Below, in pieces: positions 1 through 8,284 of a stretch of 64,000 bases of DNA (within the stretch, counting starts at the first letter, position 1; each line of letters opens with the position of its first letter). The notes under the pieces were generated by a model. It worked only from the letters and a program-made list of their open reading frames with translations, searched no databases and had not been told where the DNA came from. The stretch is from positions 11,668 through 75,667 of the forward strand of contig NZ_JBIWCW010000015.1 of assembly GCF_044761665.1 (NCBI RefSeq), written 5' to 3'. The position numbers and the translations under genes were made by a program. This stretch comes from Peribacillus sp044761665. GTDB lineage: Bacteria; Bacillota; Bacilli; Bacillales; DSM-1321.

Positions 1-2294
1 GTAACAATCTCATCAACATTAGGAAAACGTTCCTTTAATTCTCTGACTACATCTGCATAACCACGACGGGCTTCACCCGTTGCCACATCAGCGAATCCTT
101 CCATATACTCTTTGTAGCTTTTTTCCAGCACTACATTTTTAGTGTTTTTATCTCCAAAACGAGTAATAGCGTCTATGGTTGCTTGTTCTAAATCTCTAAA
201 AGTAACAATATTCCCAAAAGTTTTGGTGGAATCATAAATACGATTTGTTCTCGAATAAGCTTGTATTAAACCATGATACTTAAGATTTTTATCAACAAAT
301 AAAGTATTTAATGTAGGTGCATCAAAACCAGTTAAAAACATTCCAACAACTATTAACAAATCAATCTCTTTGTCTTTTACTCGTTTAGCAAGGTCACGAT
401 AATAATTTTGAAACTCTTTACTTTCTACGCCATAATTGGTTTTAAACATCGCATTGTAGTCTTTGATGGCTGAACTTAAAAACTCTTTTGCACTACTATC
501 CATTGCTGAAGGTTCAAAAGTTTCATCAAGAATTTCACCTATCGCAGTTTGCTCTTCATTAGCAGCAAAGGAGAAGATTGTAGCAATCTTCAGGGGGTTA
601 TTGCTTCCTTGTTGTAATTTATTTAATGATTCATAGTAGAGTTTGGCTGCGTCAACACTGCTCACAGCAAACATGGCATTAAATCCTTTTCCATTCGCGT
701 TTAGACGATGGGTTTTTACTCTAAAATTATTAAGAATATATTGAGAAATTTCTTTGATGCGTTCAGGATGCAGTAGTGCTTCTTTATTTTCTGCTGCCGA
801 TAGCTTTTTCTCGTCCTGTTCTTTTTCGATCGTTTTGAACTTGGGACGTACATCGTTATAATCTACTTTGAACTTTAAAACCTTTTCATCTCTAATGGCA
901 TCCGTAATTACATAAGAGTGTACCTCTCGACCAAAGACAGAAGCAGTCGTTTCAGAACCTAACGCATTTTCCGGAAAAATAGGCGTGCCTGTAAATCCAA
1001 ATTGATAGAACTTCTTAAACTTTTTCTTGATATTTTTTTGAGCTTCACCAAATTGTGAACGGTGAGCTTCATCAAAAATAAATACCACTTGCTTATTATA
1101 TATAGGTAACTCTGTTCCGCTTTTCATTAGGTTATTCAGTTTTTGAATCGTCGTCACAATAATTTTATTATCATCTTTTTCTATGTTGCGTTTTAATCCT
1201 GCGGTACTTTCTGAACCATTAACACTATCAGGAGAAAAACGCTGATACTCTTTCATCGTCTGAAAATCCAGGTCTTTCCGATCTACAACAAAAAATACTT
1301 TATCGATAAAATCCAGTTCAGTAGCCAAGCGAGCTGCTTTAAAACTCGTAAGCGTTTTTCCCGAACCTGTTGTATGCCAAATATATCCGCCGCTTTCAAT
1401 GGTACTCCATTTTTTTGCTTGGTATGCACTCTTAATTTTCCATAATATTCTTTCTACCGCGGCAATTTGATAAGGTCGCATAACCAGCAGGTTGTCACTC
1501 GAATCAAATACGGAATATTTCAGTAGTACATTCAATAAAGTATCTTTCTGAAAAAATGTAGCTGTGAAATCTTTTATATCTTTAATTAGGATATTATCCG
1601 ATTTTGCCCAATTCATAGTGAAATCAAAACTATTCTTATCACGTTTAGTCGTATTTGCAAAATAACGGCTATCTGTACCATTAGATATTACAAAAATCTG
1701 CAAATATTTAAAGAGAGAGTTTTCTGAATTGAAACTCTCTTTACTGTATCGATGAACCTGATTAAAGGCTTCACGAATCGCAATCCCACGCTTTTTAAGC
1801 TCGACTTGCACTAACGGTAAGCCATTGACTAAGATGGTAACATCATATCGATTCGCATGCGTTCCTTTCTGTTCAAATTGGGAAATGACCTGTACTCTAT
1901 TGTTGGCAATATTCTTTTTGTCTACTAGGTAGATGTTCTGAATATGCCCATCATCAAAAACAAAGTCATAAATGTAATCGCTATGGATTTTACGGGTCTT
2001 ATCAATGTGGTTATCACTAGGTTTATCTAAAAACTGTTCACAAAATCTAAGCCATTCGGCATCTGAAAATTTCACCTTATTAAGATCTTGTAGCTGCACA
2101 CGAGCATTCGCAAGTATCTGCTCAGGAGTAGTTAAATTAGGAAGATACTCATAGCCTTGATTTACTAAATCTTGAATCAATTCTCGTTCTAAGTTAACTT
2201 CCGTTTGATAGCCGCCCCCTTGTTCTGCTATCTTGCTATATTTATCTAGAACTATGTAGTTGTTTGATTCTGCGATAGGGTTGAAATCATACAC
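1..2294 (-). CDS. hsdR: Type I restriction enzyme R subunit (HsdR), 3' end outside window
   Basis: ATP-driven DNA translocase and endonuclease subunit of a type I restriction complex. I translated it by hand: an open frame from a GTG start at 2294 to the left edge, about 764 codons; full HsdR proteins are about 1,000 residues, so the C-terminus is missing. The GTG follows an AAGGAGG site by 7 nt. The N-terminal nuclease region has a PD-ExK-like VELKK near residue 163, then Walker A TGSGKT near residue 306 and a DEAH box near residue 408. It starts 2 nt after the prrC-like gene and is the last gene of the hsdM-hsdS-prrC-hsdR operon. Family assignment is firm; DNA specificity lies in HsdS. Confidence 0.95.
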   Translation of the reverse strand, partial: MYDFNPIAESNNYIVLDKYSKIAEQGGGYQTEVNLERELIQDLVNQGYEYLPNLTTPEQILANARVQLQDLNKVKFSDAEWLRFCEQFLDKPSDNHIDKTRKIHSDYIYDFVFDDGHIQNIYLVDKKNIANNRVQVISQFEQKGTHANRYDVTILVNGLPLVQVELKKRGIAIREAFNQVHRYSKESFNSENSLFKYLQIFVISNGTDSRYFANTTKRDKNSFDFTMNWAKSDNILIKDIKDFTATFFQKDTLLNVLLKYSVFDSSDNLLVMRPYQIAAVERILWKIKSAYQAKKWSTIESGGYIWHTTGSGKTLTSFKAARLATELDFIDKVFFVVDRKDLDFQTMKEYQRFSPDSVNGSESTAGLKRNIEKDDNKIIVTTIQKLNNLMKSGTELPIYNKQVVFIFDEAHRSQFGEAQKNIKKKFKKFYQFGFTGTPIFPENALGSETTASVFGREVHSYVITDAIRDEKVLKFKVDYNDVRPKFKTIEKEQDEKKLSAAENKEALLHPERIKEISQYILNNFRVKTHRLNANGKGFNAMFAVSSVDAAKLYYESLNKLQQGSNNPLKIATIFSFAANEEQTAIGEILDETFEPSAMDSSAKEFLSSAIKDYNAMFKTNYGVESKEFQNYYRDLAKRVKDKEIDLLIVVGMFLTGFDAPTLNTLFVDKNLKYHGLIQAYSRTNRIYDSTKTFGNIVTFRDLEQATIDAITRFGDKNTKNVVLEKSYKEYMEGFADVATGEARRGYADVVRELKERFPNVDEIV

Positions 2295-2296
2295 CT

Positions 2297-3403
2297 TTAT
2301 TCCTCCTTCCAATAGCTATAGTTACTTATTAAATGTTCAAGTAATAGTCTAACCGTTTGTTTTTCTTGAGGAGAGGGTTCTGCTACAGTTTCATCCGCCA
2401 GTGTAGAATGACTTGTAAATTGGATAATACGATTATAATAGCTTTGTTTATTATCAGGTAATAATTCCGACCAATTTGGGAATCCAAGAAAACTAGCTGT
2501 TTTTTCATATAGATTTCTTAAAAGAGTGAAATGATATTTTTGTACTTGGTTGTTCTCAATGGCTTCCTCTATCGTCTTCTTCAAATGCAAATGATATGAA
2601 AAACTCTTATTTGAGTCACCTGGTTTCTCTTCTATTTCGAAAGTACCATCTTCTTGACGGTCTAGCATGTAGCAGGTCTTTTTATTGACTTCATTATGGA
2701 GCACATTATAAAAAATAGGATTGTGAGTTGTAATAACAAACTTTAATCCGGAATCACTTTTTTTGATCAATTGAGCCAAGTCTACAGCTAGCTGAATTAA
2801 ATGGTTATCGTCTAATGAAGTTACAGGATCATCAATAAACACATATTTCAACTGATTAAGTTGATCTGTTTCTCGTTCACTTGGCTCAGCTATATTTAAT
2901 ACATCAATCACTTGGTTAAGCAAGCTATAAAACACACTCCAAACAAAGCTGCTTTCCTCACCTTTTGACACCTTAATATTTGGAGAAGGTTCTTCATTTC
3001 CCCGTTCATAAGAAAATGTAACTTCCGAGAAATCCGAATTGAACTTAGGTGTTAATGTACGATCGGTATAATTCTGAAAATGACTAATGACATTTTGATC
3101 TTGTCCCTGTTCATTAAGCACCCATTCAGTAAAAGAATTGGTATGAATTTTAAGTTTTAAATCAACATCATTTGCTAGATCATTGTCCCAATAGAACAAA
3201 TCTTCCGTAAAAGCATTATAGTAAATGATTTTTTTGCTAGCTAACCCCGTTTCGTCTGTCTCTATATTGTCTTTAGGTGCAACTAACAATTTCAGTTCTC
3301 TTGAAAGTCTTGTTTTTCCATTTCCATTAAAGGCATAGATTAATTGAACTTTCTTATCATTATCTTTTAACTGTTGGGCAATTTCATTTAAACTTTTCCC
3401 CAT
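2297..3403 (-). CDS. PrrC-like anticodon nuclease (ABC-type ATPase) inside the type I RM operon
   Basis: A 368-aa protein with an ABC/RecF-type nucleotide-binding core: Walker A FNGNGKT (residues 25-31), a signature-like SKGEE (146-150), Walker B VFIDDP (188-193) followed by a TSLDDNH D-loop, and a switch histidine in TTHNP (225-229). The C-terminal part holds Arg296, Glu300 and His332. Their spacing (4 and 36) equals the catalytic triad known for E. coli PrrC (Arg320, Glu324, His356), which cleaves tRNA-Lys in the anticodon loop when its partner restriction enzyme is inhibited. The gene sits between hsdS and hsdR, where prrC lies in the EcoprrI cassette. It starts 1 nt after hsdS, so translation is probably coupled. 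There is no zinc-hook coiled coil, which argues against RloC. ATPase certain; tRNase role inferred. Confidence 0.7.
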   Translation of the reverse strand: MGKSLNEIAQQLKDNDKKVQLIYAFNGNGKTRLSRELKLLVAPKDNIETDETGLASKKIIYYNAFTEDLFYWDNDLANDVDLKLKIHTNSFTEWVLNEQGQDQNVISHFQNYTDRTLTPKFNSDFSEVTFSYERGNEEPSPNIKVSKGEESSFVWSVFYSLLNQVIDVLNIAEPSERETDQLNQLKYVFIDDPVTSLDDNHLIQLAVDLAQLIKKSDSGLKFVITTHNPIFYNVLHNEVNKKTCYMLDRQEDGTFEIEEKPGDSNKSFSYHLHLKKTIEEAIENNQVQKYHFTLLRNLYEKTASFLGFPNWSELLPDNKQSYYNRIIQFTSHSTLADETVAEPSPQEKQTVRLLLEHLISNYSYWKEE

Positions 3404-3404
3404 A

Positions 3405-4532
3405 CTAAGCTTCTACCTCACTTTTCGGAAACGAAAGTAGCATATTACGGTAGTGTTCATATTGCTTTTGACGCAACTCTATTTCACGAGGTAAACCTGA
3501 TGTAATATCGTTAACTAGGGTATCAAAGCGATCTAGGATTGAAACGATTCGCTCTTGCTCAGCAAGTGGTGGGATGGGAATTTGGATGTTAAGAATATCA
3601 TCTTTTTTCAAATTAGTTTGATCTACTCCATTATCATATTTAAGTAATTGCCTGTTGCGATTCAATACATAAAATAAATATTTTGTGTTTACTGTTTTTA
3701 CGTTTTTAAAGGCTCCTATTCGTTGATTCAAAGTGTATCTGTCATCTTCGCAAACTAAATAACACTTAGCTAAAGCCCTTCCATTTGGTAAGTCACTCAT
3801 AACCATAAGGATATCATTAGTGAACAAAGGTGAAATTTGCTCATTAGAATATTTTTTAACTTTTCCGTTTGTTGATATAAATTTCGAATTAACCACAATA
3901 TATTTCCCGTCATCAACAATAATTTTCTCATGACCTTTCCCATTTCTAAATTCAACAATGTTATTAAGAGTCTTCCACTCAACCTCGCCCTCTTCAAAAG
4001 TCAATAACTTATCACGGTAATAGGTATATTGCTTTTTACGAGCTGTAAGCTCTGCTGTAAGCTCTGCTGTAAGCTCTGTGAAGCTGTCCAATATACGGAC
4101 TATTTCTTCTTGTACTTTAAAGGGTGGGGTGGGGACTGGTATTTTGTTCAAAATGGCTTGAGTTAGGCTAGGTCTGCCAGAACCTGTATCTAATTTCATT
4201 AAATCAATAGTTTTCATATAATAGTAGAAAAATTTAGGAATAAGTTGATTAATGTCAATTTCTGTGTAATAAATAGTATCAACATTCCAAACGGGACTTT
4301 CAACATAAAATATATTTGTAATCGAACCTTTTCTTGGAATTAGTACAGTAGGTTTATCATAAGCAAATTTATCTACATAAGCCATAACTCCGCCCGAACC
4401 ATAAACAGGTATATTACCAACACTTAAGGTTTTCCAATCTTTTCCGTTCTTTATATTTACAACTTCCCCCAAGGGCTTCCACTCAATCTCAACCCCATCA
4501 AGCAGATTCTCCATATAATTTGGCTTAATCAT
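3405..4532 (-). CDS. hsdS: Type I restriction enzyme S (specificity) subunit
   Basis: A 375-aa HsdS with two target-recognition domains. The first covers about residues 15-140 and ends in PVPTPPFKVQEEIVRILD; the second covers about 180-330 and ends in PIPPLAEQERIVSILD. These paired motifs and the following helices are the conserved regions that set the spacing between the two half-sites. The central spacer carries a TAEL repeat (TEL-TAEL-TAEL-TA), typical of type IC enzymes such as EcoR124. The start codon overlaps the hsdM stop by 4 nt (ATGA), indicating translational coupling. Family assignment is firm; the recognition sequence cannot be predicted from here. Confidence 0.93.
   Translation of the reverse strand: MIKPNYMENLLDGVEIEWKPLGEVVNIKNGKDWKTLSVGNIPVYGSGGVMAYVDKFAYDKPTVLIPRKGSITNIFYVESPVWNVDTIYYTEIDINQLIPKFFYYYMKTIDLMKLDTGSGRPSLTQAILNKIPVPTPPFKVQEEIVRILDSFTELTAELTAELTARKKQYTYYRDKLLTFEEGEVEWKTLNNIVEFRNGKGHEKIIVDDGKYIVVNSKFISTNGKVKKYSNEQISPLFTNDILMVMSDLPNGRALAKCYLVCEDDRYTLNQRIGAFKNVKTVNTKYLFYVLNRNRQLLKYDNGVDQTNLKKDDILNIQIPIPPLAEQERIVSILDRFDTLVNDITSGLPREIELRQKQYEHYRNMLLSFPKSEVEA
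4042..4077 (-). repeat. Three tandem 12-bp TAEL-encoding repeats in hsdS
   Basis: Three perfect copies of gctgtaagctct (plus-strand spelling) lie head to tail. On the coding strand each encodes four residues of the TAEL spacer. A gain or loss of one 12-bp unit keeps the frame and lengthens or shortens the spacer by four residues. In EcoR124I/II such a change alters the number of unspecified bases in the recognition site. Confidence 0.95.
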
Positions 4533-6076
4533 GATTCAACCTCCTCAATAATCTCATCAATTTCAGCACGAAGTTGGTCTATCTTTGCTACAGTCGTTTT
4601 TATCTCCGCATTCAGCTCATTGATATCAATGACTTCCCTTGTGTCTTTCGCTTCCACGTACGAACTTACTGAAAGATTGTAATCATTTTGAACGATTGCA
4701 TCATAATCAACAGAGTTTGCAACATGATCAATATCCTCTTTACTGTCAAACACTGTCATAATTCGCTCAATATGTTCATCTGTAAGTACGTTATTATTGG
4801 TTTCTTTTTTATAGAAATCTACTCCACTTGCATCAATAAATTGAGTTTTATTATCGGTTTTATGCTTAGAAAGAACCAAGATATTAACCGCTATTGAAGT
4901 TCCATAAAAAAGGTTAGGTGCTAATGAAATAACTGTTTCAACAAAGTTATTATCAATCAGATATTTTCTTATTTTCTGCTCTGCACCACCACGGTAAAAG
5001 ATACCAGGGAAGCAAACGATAGCTGCACGACCTTTGCTTGAAAGATAACTGAGGGTATGAAGTACAAAGGCAAAATCGGCTTTAGATTTTGGAGCTAATA
5101 CGCCTGCAGCAGCAAATCTTTCATCATTAATAAGTGTTGGGTCATCACTACCAATCCAATTTACGGAATAAGGTGGATTAGATACAATAGCATCAAAAGG
5201 TTTTTCGTCACCAAAGTAAGGATCTCGAAGCGTATTTCCTAAAGCTATATTAAACTTATCGTAATTTATGTTATGTAAAAACATGTTCATACGAGCAAGG
5301 TTATACGTTGTATGGTTAATCTCCTGTCCATAAAAACCATCTTCGATAATATGAGCATCAAATTGTTTCTTTGCTTGTAATAGCAATGAACCTGAACCAG
5401 CTGCCGGGTCATATATCTTATTAATGGTTGTTTGCTTGTGTATTGCTAATTGAGCAATAAGCTTAGACACACTCTGCGGTGTAAAAAATTCCCCTCCAGA
5501 TTTACCTGCATTAGCAGCATAATTAGAGATTAAATACTCATAAGCATCACCAAAAAGGTCAATCTGACTATCTTCAAAGTTACCAAAATTAAGCCCTTCA
5601 ACGCCTTTAATGACAGCAGCTAAACGACTGTTTTTATCCTTTACAGTATTCCCCAGTCTATTGCTTGTTGTGTCAAAATCAGCAAATAATCCTTTAATAT
5701 CTAGTTCAGATGGATAACCGTTTGCTGAACTTTCAATAGCAGAAAATATTTCGGCTAAATCTGTATTCAGGCTTTCATTTGTATTAGCAGTTTTCGCAAT
5801 ATTAGCAAACAGCTGAGTCGGATATATGAAGTAACCTTTTGTTTTAATAGCGTCCTCTTTGATTTCTTTTGTTATAATATCATTAGGAAGTTCTGCATAC
5901 TTGACGCTTTCATCTCCAGCTTCAATATAGCTAGAAAAGTTCTCGCTAATGAAACGATAAAAAAGCGTTCCTAAAACATATTGTTTAAAATCCCATCCAT
6001 CTACTGAGCCACGGACATCATTGGCTATTTTCCAGATTTGAGATTGTAATTCGGCACGTTGTGTTGCACTTGACAT
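4529..6076 (-). CDS. hsdM: Type I restriction-modification DNA methyltransferase (M subunit)
   Basis: Adenine-N6 methyltransferase subunit, 515 aa, which methylates host sites and with HsdS and HsdR forms the restriction complex. The N-terminal HsdM helical domain covers about residues 10-150. The SAM-binding motif I is DPAAGSG (223-229) and the catalytic motif IV is NPPY (300-303). A C-terminal coiled segment (about 480-515) is rich in Glu, Ile and Lys. The start ATG follows GGAGGA with good spacing, and an extended -10 lies upstream. It is the first gene of the operon and overlaps hsdS by 4 nt. All catalytic motifs look intact. Confidence 0.96.
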   Translation of the reverse strand: MSSATQRAELQSQIWKIANDVRGSVDGWDFKQYVLGTLFYRFISENFSSYIEAGDESVKYAELPNDIITKEIKEDAIKTKGYFIYPTQLFANIAKTANTNESLNTDLAEIFSAIESSANGYPSELDIKGLFADFDTTSNRLGNTVKDKNSRLAAVIKGVEGLNFGNFEDSQIDLFGDAYEYLISNYAANAGKSGGEFFTPQSVSKLIAQLAIHKQTTINKIYDPAAGSGSLLLQAKKQFDAHIIEDGFYGQEINHTTYNLARMNMFLHNINYDKFNIALGNTLRDPYFGDEKPFDAIVSNPPYSVNWIGSDDPTLINDERFAAAGVLAPKSKADFAFVLHTLSYLSSKGRAAIVCFPGIFYRGGAEQKIRKYLIDNNFVETVISLAPNLFYGTSIAVNILVLSKHKTDNKTQFIDASGVDFYKKETNNNVLTDEHIERIMTVFDSKEDIDHVANSVDYDAIVQNDYNLSVSSYVEAKDTREVIDINELNAEIKTTVAKIDQLRAEIDEIIEEVES

Positions 6077-6109
6077 TTATATTCCTCCAATTTTTCTTCT
6101 TATACATTG

Positions 6110-6118
6110 ATTATAACA
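6110..6118 (-). promoter_or_regulatory. Extended -10 promoter of the hsd operon
   Basis: Read on the minus strand, TGTTATAAT is a perfect TATAAT with the TGn extension, 34 nt upstream of the hsdM start. No good -35 is present, as expected for an extended -10 promoter. The hsdM ribosome site GGAGGA lies at 6083-6088. Confidence 0.6.
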
Positions 6119-6309
6119 GTAATTCTAGATAGGTTTGTAGTTTCCTTCTACCTTTAGTTCCTACACATTTAATGACACGATTTACATCTATATTATATAC
6201 ATGCCAACGTGGTGAAGCCGATCGACCAGGAAATATACCTAAAGGAAATCTCTAGGCATCTTCATTATATTTCGCGCGTTTCACGCACTCTACCGGCTAA
6301 AGCCTAAAT

Positions 6310-6346
6310 AAAAACTCCCACCGACAATCATTCGGTGAGAGTTTTT
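6310..6346. terminator. Bidirectional terminator hairpin between guaA and the hsd operon
   Basis: Arms 6310-6324 and 6332-6346 pair over 15 positions with one mismatch and end in A5/T5 on either side, so it can act on both strands. It lies 110 nt past the guaA stop. Confidence 0.75.
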
Positions 6347-6405
6347 GGCGACAATCTTGGAGACAATTCAAATGAATTTTGGTCTCAGAAAGTCTTATGA
6401 GTTTT
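6345..6405. other. GGMGACAAT direct repeats; possible recombinase arm sites
   Basis: GGCGACAAT (6347-6355) and GGAGACAAT (6359-6367) lie 12 bp apart just past the guaA terminator, followed by an imperfect inverted repeat around ATTCAAATGAATT. Short repeats of this kind flank tyrosine-recombinase attachment sites in many Firmicutes elements, and guaA is a known integration hotspot. No integrase is present here. Low confidence. Confidence 0.3.
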
Positions 6406-6455
6406 ACCTAAACGGCGTAAAATCAACGTTTTTCAATGTATAGAGTGTCGCTTGG

Positions 6456-8012
6456 TCATTCCCACTCAATCGTTGCTGGTGGCTTGGACGTTATGTCATA
6501 CACGACGCGGTTTACATGATCCACTTCATTGACGATTCTTGTTGAAATGATTTCAAGCACTTCCCATGGAATACGGGCCCAGTCGGAAGTCATTCCATCA
6601 ATTGATGTTACGGCACGAATACCGATCGTGTAATCATACGTACGGGCATCCCCCATAACTCCTACACTGCGAATGTCAGGGAGAACCGTGAAGTATTGCC
6701 AAATCTCACGTTCTAATCCATTCTTACTGATTTCTTCGCGTAAGATATAATCAGATTCACGAACGATTTCAAGCTTTTCATCTGAAATTTCACCTAATAC
6801 TCGAATACCTAATCCAGGGCCCGGGAACGGCTGGCGCCAGACGATTTCATCAGGAATACCCATTTCGCTACCTAATGCCCGTACTTCGTCCTTGAACAAA
6901 GTATTCAATGGTTCAATTAAACTAAATTGCATATCTTCTGGCAGACCGCCTACATTATGATGCGATTTAATCGTTTGTGCCGTTGCCGTACCACTTTCAA
7001 TGATATCCGTGTAAAGCGTACCTTGTGCAAGGAAATCAATGCCTTCCAGTTTCGTTGCTTCATCATCGAATACGTAGATAAACTCGTTACCGATGATTTT
7101 ACGTTTTTGCTCCGGATCGGAAACGCCAGCAAGTTTAGATAGGAAACGTTCTTTTGCATCCACTTTAATGACATTCATATTAAAACCGTCGCTGAAGGTT
7201 TTCATGACACTTTCCGCTTCACCTTTACGCAGTAAGCCATGATCAACGAAGATACATGTTAGCTGATCGCCAATCGCTTTATGGATCAATACAGCCACTA
7301 CGGACGAATCCACACCGCCACTTAAGGCGCATAATACTTTTTTATCGCCGACAGTTTGACGGATTTTTTCCATTTCAATTTCAATGAAATTTTCCATGGA
7401 CCAGTCGCCTTTACATCCACATACTCCGAATACGAAGTTTTTCAGGATATCATTCCCGTAGACAGAATGACGAACTTCCGGATGGAATTGAACGGCATAT
7501 AATTTACGCGACTCATCACTCATTGCCGAAATCGGACAAGACGGATTCGTTCCATCGACCGTGAAACCTTCAGGTGTTTCGACGACCAAGTCACCGTGGC
7601 TCATCCAGACGATTTGTTCATTTGGAAGATCACTGAATAGCTTAGAATCATTTTGAATCGTAAGGGTCGCTTTCCCATATTCACGGTTTTTAGCACGTTC
7701 TACTCTTCCGCCAAAGTGCTTCGTCATAAGTTGCATACCATAACAAATACCGAAAATCGGGAGACCTAATTCAAAAATTCGTTCATCACACCCGAATGCA
7801 CTTGCATCATACACACTGTTAGGACCACCTGAAAAGATGATACCTGTTGGATTCATTGCTTGGATTTCTTCCACGGTAATTGTATGAGGATGCAGCTCAC
7901 TGTAAACGCCGAATTCACGAATACGGCGTGTTATCAGTTGGTTATACTGGCTTCCGAAATCAAGTACTACGATCATTTCCTGGTTTTTTTGCAATTCTGT
8001 TTTCCCCGGCAC
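6456..8012 (-). CDS. guaA: GMP synthase (glutamine-hydrolysing)
   Basis: Converts XMP to GMP using glutamine and ATP; last step of guanine nucleotide synthesis, cytosolic. The class I amidotransferase domain (about residues 12-200) has the nucleophile in GICYGMQ and the downstream His/Glu in FHPEV. The ATP-pyrophosphatase domain starts at the P-loop SGGVDSS, and the C-terminal dimerisation domain ends in PPATIEWE. I chose the GTG at 8012, giving 518 aa, because AGAGGTGA lies 5 nt before it. A TTG six codons further out (8030) has no ribosome site. Expression is controlled by the guanine riboswitch in its leader. Neighbouring yebA-yeaD-yeaC matches the B. subtilis order. Confidence 0.97.
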   Translation of the reverse strand: MPGKTELQKNQEMIVVLDFGSQYNQLITRRIREFGVYSELHPHTITVEEIQAMNPTGIIFSGGPNSVYDASAFGCDERIFELGLPIFGICYGMQLMTKHFGGRVERAKNREYGKATLTIQNDSKLFSDLPNEQIVWMSHGDLVVETPEGFTVDGTNPSCPISAMSDESRKLYAVQFHPEVRHSVYGNDILKNFVFGVCGCKGDWSMENFIEIEMEKIRQTVGDKKVLCALSGGVDSSVVAVLIHKAIGDQLTCIFVDHGLLRKGEAESVMKTFSDGFNMNVIKVDAKERFLSKLAGVSDPEQKRKIIGNEFIYVFDDEATKLEGIDFLAQGTLYTDIIESGTATAQTIKSHHNVGGLPEDMQFSLIEPLNTLFKDEVRALGSEMGIPDEIVWRQPFPGPGLGIRVLGEISDEKLEIVRESDYILREEISKNGLEREIWQYFTVLPDIRSVGVMGDARTYDYTIGIRAVTSIDGMTSDWARIPWEVLEIISTRIVNEVDHVNRVVYDITSKPPATIEWE

Positions 8013-8080
8013 AAACGTCACCTCTATCAATGTAATTCACCCAAAAAGAGTGATGTTTTCATATAAAAAAATAGTATCAT

Positions 8081-8155
8081 AAAAAAAGGAAAACTAAAAA
8101 TCCACCCACGATGATATACAAAAAAGTATATATGAAGGCAGATTTTCAGTTTTCC
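8081..8155 (-). terminator. Riboswitch-controlled terminator of guaA
   Basis: On the minus strand, arms 8155-8137 and 8106-8088 pair over 19 positions with three G-U wobbles and are followed by seven U (8087-8081). Its 5' arm is also the 3' arm of the antiterminator (8131-8149 with 8155-8173), so the two structures exclude each other. Confidence 0.85.
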
Positions 8156-8165
8156 TGAAAATCCG

Positions 8166-8236
8166 CCTTCATAGTCAAATCATTTACGGTGATTCGGTAG
8201 AAACTTTCGATCCATATTATCGAGGATATATGAAGG
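8166..8236 (-). promoter_or_regulatory. Guanine riboswitch aptamer upstream of guaA
   Basis: Purine-riboswitch core read on the minus strand: P1 CCTTCATA/TATGAAGG, loop L2 with AATATGG, J2/3 GTTTCTAC, loop L3 ACCGTAAAT, and J3/1 GACTATG. The base matching position 74 is C, which specifies guanine or hypoxanthine rather than adenine. The P1 3' strand (8166-8173) is shared with the antiterminator. Guanine binding should therefore free the terminator arm and switch guaA off. Confidence 0.95.
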
Positions 8237-8254
8237 ACATTATTAGTTTAAGTT

Positions 8255-8284
8255 ATTGTATCAATATAATAAAAACAAGGTCAA
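8255..8284 (-). promoter_or_regulatory. Sigma-A promoter of guaA
   Basis: Minus strand TTGACC, 18-bp spacer, TACAAT; each hexamer matches five of six consensus bases. It overlaps the last codons of yebA and would start transcription just before the guanine aptamer. Confidence 0.65.
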
